Source: Pyrinomonadaceae bacterium (GTDB lineage Bacteria; Acidobacteriota; Blastocatellia; Pyrinomonadales; Pyrinomonadaceae). From it: 9,204 nt of DNA. The notes beneath the pieces were generated by a model. The model was not told where the DNA came from, did not search any database, and saw nothing but the letters and a program-made list of their open reading frames with translations. Of the stretch, positions 1 to 6,288 are shown one piece after another. Position 1 is the stretch's first letter; the number at the start of each line of letters is the position of its first letter. The stretch is from contig JACMLC010000405.1 of NCBI GenBank assembly GCA_014379795.1, positions 1-9,204 on the forward strand, read 5' to 3'. The translations under genes were made by a program, and so were the position numbers.

Positions 1-1467
1 GATGAGATAAAAGACGGCGGCGAAATAGTCGCGTGGGTGGTAGCGCAAGGTTGGTCTAACGGTAAGGTCGGTGCGCTCGGCAATTCTTACGGGGGAACAA
101 GCGCGCAGCTGCTCGCGGTGCCGAATCATCCGGCGGTGAAGGCTGTCATCCCAAGACACTACGAGTTTGATGTTTACACGGACATAGCTTTTCCGGGCGG
201 CGTCTTTAACGAATGGATGGTCAAGAACTGGAATCAGGCGAATCAAGAGCTTGACCTCAAACCCGGCGTCAAGCCCGTTGATGCGGATAAGGATAAAAAG
301 CTGCTGGGCGAGGCTCTGAAGATGCACGAAGGCAACATCAATGTTTATGAGGCCGGTCGCACGATGACGTTTCGTGATGACAGCACATTTAACAAGACCT
401 CGATCGATGATTTCAGCGTGCATAGCTTTGTCAAAGACATCGAACGCTCGGGCGTGGCGATCAGTAACTGGGGAAGCTGGCTGGATGCGGGCACGGCGGA
501 TGCTGTGATTCGCAGCTTTATGACTTTTAAGAATCCGCAGCGCACAATTGTCGGCGCGTGGAATCACGGAGCATCACAAAACGCCAGCCCGTATCTGTCT
601 GCGACTTCGCAAGGGGTGCGCCAGCGTTTCGAGTGGCTGCGATTTTTCGATTACTACTTAAAGGGCATCGAGACGAATTCAAAGCCGGACGGAAATCTCA
701 TCTATTACACGATGGGGGAAGAGAAGTGGAAGGCCACGAAGAGCTGGCCGCCAGCCGGAAGCGTGAACGTGCGCGCGTACTTTGCAGCAGATAATCTGCT
801 CACGCTTGATGCGCCGACCGAAAGCACGGGTGCGGATAAATACACGGTTGATTTCGAGGCGACGACCGGCATGACTAATCGCTGGACGACGCAGCTCGGC
901 GGGCTTGTCAAATATCCTGACCGCGCGGAGGAAGACAAACGCCTCCTGACTTACACGAGCGCGCCGCTGCCGGGAGATTTAGAGATTACAGGCTATCCGG
1001 TCATCACTTTATCCGTCGCTTCGACGATTAGTGACAGCGCCTTTTTCGTCTATCTCGAAGAGGTGGACGAAAGCGGCAAAGTCACTTACCTGACCGAAGG
1101 GCAACTGCGCGGCGTGCATCACAAAATCTCAAAAGAGAAACCGCCTTACTGGATGAATGTGCCGTATCATTCGTTCAGGAAAAAAGACGCAGAGCCGCTC
1201 GTGCCGGGAAAGATGACAGAGATCAAGTTCGGCTTGCTGCCCGTTTCCGTGCTGGTTAAAAAAGGGCATCGCGTCCGCATCGCCATCGCCGGACATGACA
1301 AGAGCGTCTTCGCACGCACTCCGGCGGAGGGCACGCCCGTCTTTACCATTGAGAGAAATAAACTGCACGCGTCTTTTATAGAGCTGCCGCTTATCAGGAG
1401 TTCAGCAAAGTCAGCGGCAACAGTCAATCTAATCACTGCTCCGGTCGGCAATCCGCCGAGTCGCTAA
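1..1467 (+). CDS. CocE/NonD-family alpha/beta hydrolase, 3' part (5' end outside the window)
   Basis: The frame is open from base 1, so the gene starts upstream; the GTG at 37 is internal (the frame before it reads DEIKDGGEIVAWV). The 488 visible residues show the nucleophile elbow GNSYGG with Ser29 (bases 85-87), after the family-typical context AQGWSNGKVG. A likely catalytic Asp162 lies in SWLDAG and a likely catalytic His189 in GAWNHG, matching the Ser-Asp-His order of cocaine esterase and X-Pro dipeptidyl-peptidase-like enzymes. From about residue 290 the protein has the beta-rich C-terminal jelly-roll domain of this family, with PGDLEITGYPVITL and KKGHRVRIAIAG. Known members cleave ester, amide or acyl-peptide bonds. 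The substrate cannot be told here, and any signal peptide would lie outside the window. It converges with the FAD oxidoreductase, with a hairpin repeat between the two stops. The family call is secure, the substrate open. Confidence 0.9.
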   Translation, partial: DEIKDGGEIVAWVVAQGWSNGKVGALGNSYGGTSAQLLAVPNHPAVKAVIPRHYEFDVYTDIAFPGGVFNEWMVKNWNQANQELDLKPGVKPVDADKDKKLLGEALKMHEGNINVYEAGRTMTFRDDSTFNKTSIDDFSVHSFVKDIERSGVAISNWGSWLDAGTADAVIRSFMTFKNPQRTIVGAWNHGASQNASPYLSATSQGVRQRFEWLRFFDYYLKGIETNSKPDGNLIYYTMGEEKWKATKSWPPAGSVNVRAYFAADNLLTLDAPTESTGADKYTVDFEATTGMTNRWTTQLGGLVKYPDRAEEDKRLLTYTSAPLPGDLEITGYPVITLSVASTISDSAFFVYLEEVDESGKVTYLTEGQLRGVHHKISKEKPPYWMNVPYHSFRKKDAEPLVPGKMTEIKFGLLPVSVLVKKGHRVRIAIAGHDKSVFARTPAEGTPVFTIERNKLHASFIELPLIRSSAKSAATVNLITAPVGNPPSR

Positions 1468-1474
1468 CCTTGGG

Positions 1475-1577
1475 ATTAGCCACAGAGGACACAGAGACCA
1501 CGAAGATATTAATAATCTCAAATTTGAGATTAAAGATTTGAAATCCCTCTGTGCTCTCTATGTCCTCTGTGGCTAAT
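1475..1577. repeat. Inverted repeat of 9-base words between two convergent genes
   Basis: The left arm 1475-1497 and right arm 1555-1577 are inverted copies that match at 22 of 23 bases. The arms are built from 9-base words such as CACAGAGGA and CACAGAGAC. The loop between them contains a perfect 20-bp palindrome at 1513-1532 (TAATCTCAAATTTGAGATTA). The arms start 7 bases after the CocE-like stop and end 9 bases before the oxidoreductase stop. The element therefore fills the gap between convergent genes and could fold in either transcript. No T-run follows the stem, so it is not a classical intrinsic terminator. I see no target-site duplication and no reading frame that would make it an insertion sequence. 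Confidence 0.85.
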
Positions 1578-1586
1578 TGAATTTTT

Positions 1587-2843
1587 CTAATTCTCAACAC
1601 GCACAGGCCAGATGCCGAAGGCAATGAGCCGCGCCGGAATCCTGCGGAGCAGCGGCAGGCGAAGAAAGAAGGGCAGCTTAAACTGCTTGCTGGTATCGAG
1701 CGCGTTGGCGAGGATACGTTTCTGGATCACCGCTTGAAATGCCTGTATAAAGCGCGTCGGCCATTTGCGCTTGCGCTGCACACGCGCCAGATGGTTCGTC
1801 TGCAAGCTTTTTGATGTGAGCGGTTTTGTGAGTACGTTGGCCGCGACGACCGCGTCTTGAATCGCGTAGTTGATGCCGACGCCACCGACGGGCGACATCA
1901 CATGCGCCGCATCGCCGATGAGCAGCAAGCCCGGTTGATACCATTGCTTGAGCCTGCTTGATTCCACCGAGAGCATTGAGACCTGTTTCCATTCCTGCAA
2001 ATGATCTATGCGGTCGCTCAAGGTCGGGTCTGTCTCGACCACAAGACGCTTGAGCTGTTCCACACCGGCTTCGCGCAAGTGATGATAGCTGCCCTTGAGT
2101 ATGACAAAGGCAATCTGCCATTCCTCCATACGGTCAAGCATGACAAGGATGTGACCGTTGCGAATGCGTCCCGCCACGCCTTCCGGGTCGCCTTCACGGC
2201 GCGGCAAGCGAAACCACAGCACATCCATCGGCGGCGCAGTCTTGACCAGTTCCATTTCCGCCAGCCGCCGCACGCGCGACGAGCGGCCATCCGCGCCCAC
2301 CGTCAACGCCGCGCGAACTTCGTGCCATTCATCATCCTCATGCTCGCGGTAACGCACGCCGCGCACAGCTCCACCCTCACGAATTAATTCCTGCACGCTC
2401 GCGCCCATGATGAGTTGAAAGCCCGGAAACTTTTTTGCTTCTTCCGTCATGAATTCCAGAAAATGCGCCTGCGGCAACATCATGATGTAAGGATATTTTG
2501 TTTTGAGAAAGCCGAGTTCAATCGTCACGCCTTCGTCGTCGCCGACCTGTATGTTGAAACTGCGTATCTTAGAATGGCGCATCTCATGCAGGCGTTCGGC
2601 AAGGCCAAGCTGGTCCATGACTTCCAGCACGGATGGATGAATCGTATCGCCGCGAAAATCTCTGTCAAAGTCCGTGTGCATCTCAAGCAGACAAACACGA
2701 AGGCCTTTGCGCGCTAAGAGATAAGCCAGCACGACTCCGGCTGGGCCGCCGCCGACGATGCAGCAATCGGCTTCCTGCACATCGGAAATCTGATGCTCTG
2801 TCTGTGCTTCTTTGCTCTGCGGAGCCGGGTGCGTTTCAGGCAT
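1587..2843 (-). CDS. FAD-dependent oxidoreductase, FAD-binding-3 / aromatic-hydroxylase type
   Basis: This is a 418-residue flavoprotein of the group A monooxygenase fold (p-hydroxybenzoate hydroxylase / UbiH relatives). It has the dinucleotide-binding motif IVGGGPAG at residues 29-36, followed by an acidic residue after the second strand (LLEMH). The DG motif GADGRSS lies at 183-189 and the GD motif LLIGDAAHVMSP at 307-318, followed by GGVGINYAIQDA, which contacts the flavin. Such enzymes usually use FAD and NAD(P)H to hydroxylate aromatic or isoprenoid substrates; the substrate here is unknown. I choose the ATG at 2843 over the one at 2852. The Shine-Dalgarno-like AAAGGA directly abuts the 2852 ATG but lies 9 bases before the 2843 ATG. 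The C-terminal 70 residues are basic and hydrophobic and could touch the membrane. The gene follows psuG after a 190-bp gap containing a large inverted repeat. Confidence 0.88.
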   Translation of the reverse strand: MPETHPAPQSKEAQTEHQISDVQEADCCIVGGGPAGVVLAYLLARKGLRVCLLEMHTDFDRDFRGDTIHPSVLEVMDQLGLAERLHEMRHSKIRSFNIQVGDDEGVTIELGFLKTKYPYIMMLPQAHFLEFMTEEAKKFPGFQLIMGASVQELIREGGAVRGVRYREHEDDEWHEVRAALTVGADGRSSRVRRLAEMELVKTAPPMDVLWFRLPRREGDPEGVAGRIRNGHILVMLDRMEEWQIAFVILKGSYHHLREAGVEQLKRLVVETDPTLSDRIDHLQEWKQVSMLSVESSRLKQWYQPGLLLIGDAAHVMSPVGGVGINYAIQDAVVAANVLTKPLTSKSLQTNHLARVQRKRKWPTRFIQAFQAVIQKRILANALDTSKQFKLPFFLRLPLLRRIPARLIAFGIWPVRVEN

Positions 2844-2852
2844 CGGGGACAT

Positions 2853-2858
2853 TCCTTT
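2853..2858 (-). promoter_or_regulatory. Shine-Dalgarno that decides the oxidoreductase start
   Basis: Read on the minus strand, AAAGGA is followed at once by ATG (2852-2850) and then, after 9 bases, by an in-frame ATG at 2843. Only the second has workable spacing, so translation should start at 2843. Confidence 0.55.
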
Positions 2859-2903
2859 CAGAAGGTAGTAACACCGGAAGGCAAATCAGATAGAAAAGAT
2901 GGT

Positions 2904-3008
2904 TTTTCTTTGCGTTCTTTGCGCGATTCCTCTTTGCGCTCTTTGCGTTAAAAAAGCCCTTAACCGCAAAGAACGCAAAGAGTGAAGACGCAAAGAACGC
3001 AAAGAAAA
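2904..3008. repeat. Nested inverted repeat of 9-base words (CGCAAAGAA type)
   Basis: The outer arms 2904-2923 and 2989-3008 are perfect 20-base inverted copies. Inside them a second pair, 2930-2951 and 2960-2982, is an inverted match with one substitution and one inserted base. All four arms are built from the word CGCAAAGAA or its complement. The element fills most of the gap between the psuG stop (3034) and the oxidoreductase start. An 8-base direct repeat GAAAAGAT flanks it at 2893-2900 and 3004-3011, though the right copy overlaps the outer arm. It has no coding capacity. It could form either one long hairpin or two stacked ones in a transcript of either strand. Confidence 0.88.
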
Positions 3009-3033
3009 GATTTCCTTATCTTTCGTGCTTAAC

Positions 3034-3957
3034 TCATGATTCAGAATTTAATGAAGACAATGCTATCGCGACTTCGCTTGCGACGCGCGCGTTTTGCTCC
3101 AGCAGCGCGAGGTTGGCACGAAGCGTTGCGCCGCCGCTTCGCTCTGCCATGCGAGACAGCAGGAACGGAGTCAGGTCGCGCCCGCCGATATGTTCGCGCA
3201 CGGCTTGCTCCAAAGCTTCGTCAAGAGTTTGTTGTAATAGCTGGGAGGGAACTTCGCTTGCTTCGGGCACGGGAACTGTCAAAAGCGTCGCGCCTTCAAG
3301 TCCTAACTGTTGGCGGGCGGCGACGATCTGCGCCGCTTCAACGGCAGAATCCGCGCGCACGTCCACCGGCAAGCCGCTCCGGCGAGAATAGAAGGCGGGC
3401 ATCTCATCGCACTCGTAGCCGACGATAGTAACGCCGTATGTTTCAAGCCATTCACGTGTCGCCGGAAGGTCAAGCACGATCTTCGCCCCGGAGCAGACGA
3501 CGAGCATGGGCGTGCGCGCAAGCTCAGGCAAGTCTGCGGAGACATCCGGCAATGTGCCGCGATGGATGCCGCCGATGCCTCCGGTCGCAAAGACTTTGAT
3601 GCCAGCCCTGTGCGCAATCCACATCGTCGTGGCGACCGTCGTCGCTCCATCAAGGCGGCGTGCGACCGCGACGGGCAAATCGCGGCGACTGATTTTGCGT
3701 ATCGCATCGCTCTCAGCGATGTGTTGCAGTTGCGCTGCCGATAAGCCTACGCAGAGCTCGCCATCAAGCAGCGCGATGGTCGCGGGCGTCGCTCCGCTTT
3801 CCCTGACAATCTCTTCGAGCCGCCGTGCGGTTTCTAAGTTCTGCGGGCGCGGCAGGCCGTGCGCGATGACCGTGGATTCAAGCGCGACGACGGCGCGCTG
3901 TTCATCGAGCGCAGCTTTCACCTCTGCACTTAGACTAAAAAGATTAGAATCAAGCAT
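3034..3957 (-). CDS. psuG: Pseudouridine-5'-phosphate glycosidase
   Basis: The 307-residue product matches the PsuG / indigoidine-synthase-A family in length and in motifs along its whole span. It has ALESTVIAHGLPRPQN (26-40, with the conserved Glu27), KISRRDLPVAV (88-98), GATTVATTMWIAHRAGIKVFATGGIGGIHRG (104-134), DVSADLPELA (138-147), VVCSGAKIVLDLP (153-165, with the presumed catalytic Lys159), PAFYSRRSG (187-195) and TPFLLSRMAERSGG (263-276). The enzyme interconverts pseudouridine 5'-phosphate plus water with uracil and ribose 5-phosphate, and is thought to work in the breakdown direction in the cytoplasm. I chose the ATG at 3957. The frame extends to 4026, but those 23 extra codons lie wholly in the inverted repeat and have no family match. 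No clear Shine-Dalgarno precedes 3957. The usual partner kinase gene psuK is not adjacent. The yihY stop lies 72 bases upstream, so the two may be co-transcribed. Confidence 0.95.
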   Translation of the reverse strand: MLDSNLFSLSAEVKAALDEQRAVVALESTVIAHGLPRPQNLETARRLEEIVRESGATPATIALLDGELCVGLSAAQLQHIAESDAIRKISRRDLPVAVARRLDGATTVATTMWIAHRAGIKVFATGGIGGIHRGTLPDVSADLPELARTPMLVVCSGAKIVLDLPATREWLETYGVTIVGYECDEMPAFYSRRSGLPVDVRADSAVEAAQIVAARQQLGLEGATLLTVPVPEASEVPSQLLQQTLDEALEQAVREHIGGRDLTPFLLSRMAERSGGATLRANLALLEQNARVASEVAIALSSLNSES

Positions 3958-3962
3958 AAGAA

Positions 3963-4042
3963 CAGTGACACGTGACGAGTGACAAGTGACAAGATAAATC
4001 ACTTGTTCTGGTTCGTCACTTGTCACTCGTCACTTGTCACTG
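3963..4042. repeat. Inverted repeat of 7-base words (GTGACAA type) reaching into the yihY 3' end
   Basis: The left arm 3963-3990 and right arm 4015-4042 match as inverted copies at 27 of 28 bases. Each arm holds four tandem heptamers: GTGACAC, GTGACGA, GTGACAA and GTGACAA at 3965-3992, and TCGTCAC, TTGTCAC, TCGTCAC and TTGTCAC at 4013-4040. The loop is about 24 bases. The right arm encodes the last residues (SDK) and the TGA stop of the YihY protein, and the left arm ends 6 bases before the psuG start codon. The hairpin would form in a yihY-psuG transcript and could affect psuG translation or mRNA decay. Confidence 0.9.
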
Positions 4043-4944
4043 TCGTTAGGCGCTTTTTCGCCGCGCTCTTTGGCGTCGGGCGCGCCTGCTTCGGCGGCTG
4101 CGTTTTCGATCTCAGAATTAATCTCGCCGCCGATTAAAATCGCCGCGCCCGTGAAATAGAACCAGAGCATCAGGATAATGACCGCGCCCAGTCCTCCGTA
4201 AGTGGCGCTGTATGAGTTGAAATAATTCAGGTACGTGCGAAACCCGAACGAGACGAGCAGCCAGAGCGTGAGGCCAATGACAGAGCCGGGCGTGACCCAT
4301 TTCCAATCCTGATCGTGCAAGTCCGGCGCGAAATAGTAAATCAGGCTAAAGGCCATCAGCACAAAAAAGAGGACGATAGGCCACTGCGCTATTTTCCAGG
4401 TGGTCACGAAAACACTGCCAAGACCGAAGCTGTTCGCGATTCCCGCAGCGATGTGGCTGCCATAAAGCATCAGCGCGAGCGCACTGATAATCAGAATTGC
4501 GAGCGCGATGGTGAGCACGATGGAAACCAGACGCGCCTTCCACCACGGGCGCGTCTCTTTGACATCGTAGGTGACGTTGAGCGATTCGCTGATCGCGCCC
4601 ATCCCGTTCGACGCAGCCCACAATGTCGCCAGCACGCCGAACGAGAGCTTGCCTCCCCCCGCCGATTTGCTGATCTCGTCAACCGTCGTGTGAATCAGCT
4701 CCGAAGCCGAATCGGGCACGACAGCGGAAAGATATGTCAGCAGGTTGTTACGTAGCTCTGTCCCTGCATCCGCGAAGTAGCCGAGCAAAGTGGTCAGAAA
4801 CAGCAACAGCGGAAAGAGAGCCAGCAAAAAAAAGTAAGACAACTGTGCGGCGCGCCCGAAAATCTCGTCCTCGTTTATCTGCTGCCAGACGCGCGCGGCC
4901 AGGTCCTTCCACGTTAACCCGCCAAGTTTCCACATCGAAGCCAT
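4030..4944 (-). CDS. YihY/BrkB-family integral membrane protein
   Basis: The 304-residue protein has the family's N-terminal signature RAAQLSYFFLLALFPLLL (31-48). Hydrophobic segments lie at about 36-56, 101-117 (weaker), 138-161, 181-205, 217-239 and 250-273, giving the roughly six-helix pattern of YihY/BrkB proteins. Other family-like pieces are WAASNGMGAISESLN (109-123), IYYFAPD (202-208) and GGLGAVIILMLWFYFTGAAILIGGEIN (250-276). The tail after 277 is charged and probably cytoplasmic. Family members sit in the inner membrane and their function is not settled; the old name ribonuclease BN was an assignment error. The ATG at 4944 follows AGAGGA at 9 bases and is preferred over the ATG at 4935. 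The last three residues and the stop lie in an inverted repeat, so the extreme C-terminus is probably not conserved. Confidence 0.92.
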   Translation of the reverse strand: MASMWKLGGLTWKDLAARVWQQINEDEIFGRAAQLSYFFLLALFPLLLFLTTLLGYFADAGTELRNNLLTYLSAVVPDSASELIHTTVDEISKSAGGGKLSFGVLATLWAASNGMGAISESLNVTYDVKETRPWWKARLVSIVLTIALAILIISALALMLYGSHIAAGIANSFGLGSVFVTTWKIAQWPIVLFFVLMAFSLIYYFAPDLHDQDWKWVTPGSVIGLTLWLLVSFGFRTYLNYFNSYSATYGGLGAVIILMLWFYFTGAAILIGGEINSEIENAAAEAGAPDAKERGEKAPNDSDK

Positions 4945-4964
4945 CGTCGAAAATCCTCTGACCG

Positions 4965-4993
4965 ATTATGCGGCACTCATGTCAGCCTGCCAA
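4965..4993 (-). promoter_or_regulatory. Sigma-70-type promoter of yihY
   Basis: On the minus strand TTGGCA (4993-4988) is followed after 17 bases by CATAAT (4970-4965). Each hexamer matches the consensus at five of six positions, with ideal spacing. Transcription would begin near 4958, which makes a leader of only about 14 bases with the Shine-Dalgarno AGAGGA (4959-4954) at its very 5' end. Confidence 0.6.
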
Positions 4994-5051
4994 CACGCAC
5001 AGCAAACAGCAGGCCATCTGAAATTATCTGGAATAGAGCGACAGGAATTTA

Positions 5052-5102
5052 CCACACAGGAGACAAGAGAAGACAGAGGTTTCTGGATTTCAAATTTGAA
5101 AT
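5052..5102. repeat. Half copy of a 9-base-word repeat with its palindromic loop
   Basis: A purine-rich stretch at 5052-5079 (CCACACAGGAGACAAGAGAA and on) resembles the arm of the 1475-1577 element. It is followed by a perfect 16-bp palindrome ATTTCAAATTTGAAAT at 5087-5102, like the palindrome in that element's loop. I find no inverted second arm downstream, so it looks like a decayed or truncated copy. Confidence 0.5.
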
Positions 5103-5113
5103 GCTGAATTTGA

Positions 5114-5140
5114 AAGATTGCTTTAAGACAAAGCAATCTT
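5114..5140. repeat. Perfect 11-bp hairpin
   Basis: AAGATTGCTTT (5114-5124) and AAAGCAATCTT (5130-5140) are perfect inverted copies with a 5-base loop. It lies about 100 bases past the lepB stop, beyond the main terminator. It is AT-rich and could be a backup terminator or part of the neighbouring repeat. Confidence 0.6.
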
Positions 5141-5170
5141 AAACTTCGGGTTGGATTGATGCCGCAAAGA

Positions 5171-5215
5171 AAGCCCCTGTGGTTGAGCTTTAGCTTTGCT
5201 TAACCACAGGGGCTT
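5171..5215 (-). terminator. Strong hairpin terminator after lepB
   Basis: AAGCCCCTGTGGTT (5171-5184) and AACCACAGGGGCTT (5202-5215) are a perfect 14-bp stem. It can be lengthened inward by a wobble and three further pairs, to about 18 bp. The hairpin begins 23 bases after the lepB stop. On the minus strand it is followed by TCTTTGC, a short U-rich run, and preceded by an A-run. On the plus strand the same stem is followed closely by a run of T at 5220-5225. It could therefore stop transcription in both directions. Confidence 0.75.
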
Positions 5216-5238
5216 GAAAATTTTTGTCGCAGCTTGTC

Positions 5239-6156
5239 TTATTTAACCAGCGTGCCTGTGCGATTCCATCTGGTGTTCTGGATAAAGTCTCCGAGGAAGC
5301 CGTAGCCGCTCGGCGGTTTGCTTTCATCATAAGACCAGTAAACGAACATCGCGCGCCCGACCGCCAGATCGCGCGGCACAAAGCCCCAGATGCGGCTGTC
5401 CTGACTGTTGTTTCGATTGTCGCCCATCACAAAATACGAATTCTCCGGGACGACAAACTCTTTGTCGGGGTCTCCGATCTCGCTGCCTTCGCTGTAAAAG
5501 ACGCTGTACGGCTCGTCCTTCTTCGGCTGCTGCTGTGGGAGAATATCCAGTGGCAAATTGTTTTCAAGCCGGTCGAACGTCAGCGGATCATCGTTATGAT
5601 CGCGCGCATTGATACGATACTCAGGCAGCTCTCGGTCGTTGATAAAGACCTTCTTCTCGCGGACGACGATGCGTTCGCCGGGTAAGCCGATAACGCGCTT
5701 CACATAGTTGGTCTTGTAAGGAGTGTTGTCGGGACGCATATCGCCCGCCCGGTCATTCGGATTACCGGGATATTTAAAGACGATGATGTCACCGCGTTTG
5801 ATGTCGCGCTGCGGCAGAAAGGGAAGCTTGGGGCCGGGCGCAAAGATGAACTTGTTGACCAGCAAATGATCGCCGATGGTAATCGTATTCTGCATCGAGC
5901 CGGTCGGGACTTTGACCGCCTGCACGATAAAAGTCATCCCGAACAGCGCCATGATGATAGTCACGACACCCGATTCGAAATACTCTCGAATAAAGCTTTT
6001 CGGTGGGCCGGGATGCGCGTGCGGCTCGGCCTTGGCTTCCGCTTTACGGTTGCCGTTCGAGTCCGTCTCGCGCGCGCGAACCTCAGTCGCAGGCTCGCCC
6101 GTCTGTGTGCGCGCGGGTGGCTCTGCCACCCCTGTTTTTGAATAATCCTCGCTCAT
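5239..6156 (-). CDS. lepB: Signal peptidase I
   Basis: The 305-residue membrane-bound serine protease removes signal peptides from exported proteins. After an unusually long polar N-terminus (about 55 residues rich in Glu, Arg, Pro and Ala) comes one transmembrane segment at about 63-80. Box B follows directly with the nucleophile Ser87 (PTGSMQNTITIGD), then box D with the general base Lys153 (YVKRVIGLPGE), and box E GDNRNNSQDSR at 245-255. Box C-like RGDIIVFKYP lies at 121-130. An insert between boxes D and E (about 185-235) widens the protein compared with minimal forms. The ATG at 6156 is preceded by AGGA at a spacing of 8. It lies 119 bp downstream of rnc. A promoter-like TTGACC (6191-6186) 17 bases from TAGGAT (6168-6163) is visible, but its second box overlaps the Shine-Dalgarno, so it is doubtful and co-transcription with rnc is as likely. 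Confidence 0.96.
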   Translation of the reverse strand: MSEDYSKTGVAEPPARTQTGEPATEVRARETDSNGNRKAEAKAEPHAHPGPPKSFIREYFESGVVTIIMALFGMTFIVQAVKVPTGSMQNTITIGDHLLVNKFIFAPGPKLPFLPQRDIKRGDIIVFKYPGNPNDRAGDMRPDNTPYKTNYVKRVIGLPGERIVVREKKVFINDRELPEYRINARDHNDDPLTFDRLENNLPLDILPQQQPKKDEPYSVFYSEGSEIGDPDKEFVVPENSYFVMGDNRNNSQDSRIWGFVPRDLAVGRAMFVYWSYDESKPPSGYGFLGDFIQNTRWNRTGTLVK

Positions 6157-6204
6157 AAAAACATCCTAGAGAAGCTAAGTCGCGCGGTCAAGTTAGCAAT
6201 GAAG

Positions 6205-6288
6205 AGTTGGCAGTGGGCAGTTGGCAGTTGGCAGTAAAAAAGACGGAAACCGCTTTATCTGCCAACTGCCCACTGCTAACTGCCAACT
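6205..6288. repeat. Inverted repeat of 7-base words (GGCAGTT type) reaching into the rnc 3' end
   Basis: The left arm 6205-6234 and right arm 6259-6288 match as inverted copies at 27 of 30 bases. The left arm holds four heptamers at 6209-6236 (GGCAGTG, GGCAGTT, GGCAGTT, GGCAGTA). The right holds four at 6261-6288 (GCCAACT, GCCCACT, GCTAACT, GCCAACT). The loop is about 24 bases. The right arm encodes the last residues of RNase III (VGS) and its TAG stop. That stop comes from the variant word GCTAACT, since the usual GCCAACT would read through. It has the same plan, length and loop size as the 3963-4042 element but a different word. Confidence 0.9.

Noticed and set aside
37..39. GTG at 37 as the start of the hydrolase
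   Set aside because: The frame is open to base 1 with family-like residues before it, and a start here would remove the strands needed before the nucleophile elbow.
1476..1497. Short peptide coded by the 9-mer words (Pro-Gln-Arg-Thr-Gln-Arg)
   Set aside because: The frame has no start codon or ribosome site and begins with a stop in both copies, so the synonymous pattern is not taken as proof of translation.
1475..1577. Insertion sequence or MITE with target duplication
   Set aside because: No flanking direct repeat and no coding region; an inverted repeat of tandem words describes it better.
2904..3008. CRISPR array
   Set aside because: Words are 9 bases with no unique spacers of regular length and they occur as inverted pairs; no cas gene is nearby.
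3958..4026. N-terminal extension of psuG by 23 codons
   Set aside because: It is encoded entirely by the loop and left arm of the heptamer repeat, has no family match, and PsuG proteins normally begin near the 3957 ATG.
6163..6191. Firm promoter call for lepB (TTGACC, 17 bases, TAGGAT)
   Set aside because: The -10 candidate overlaps the Shine-Dalgarno, which would give a leaderless mRNA; co-transcription with rnc is as likely. Mentioned only under lepB.
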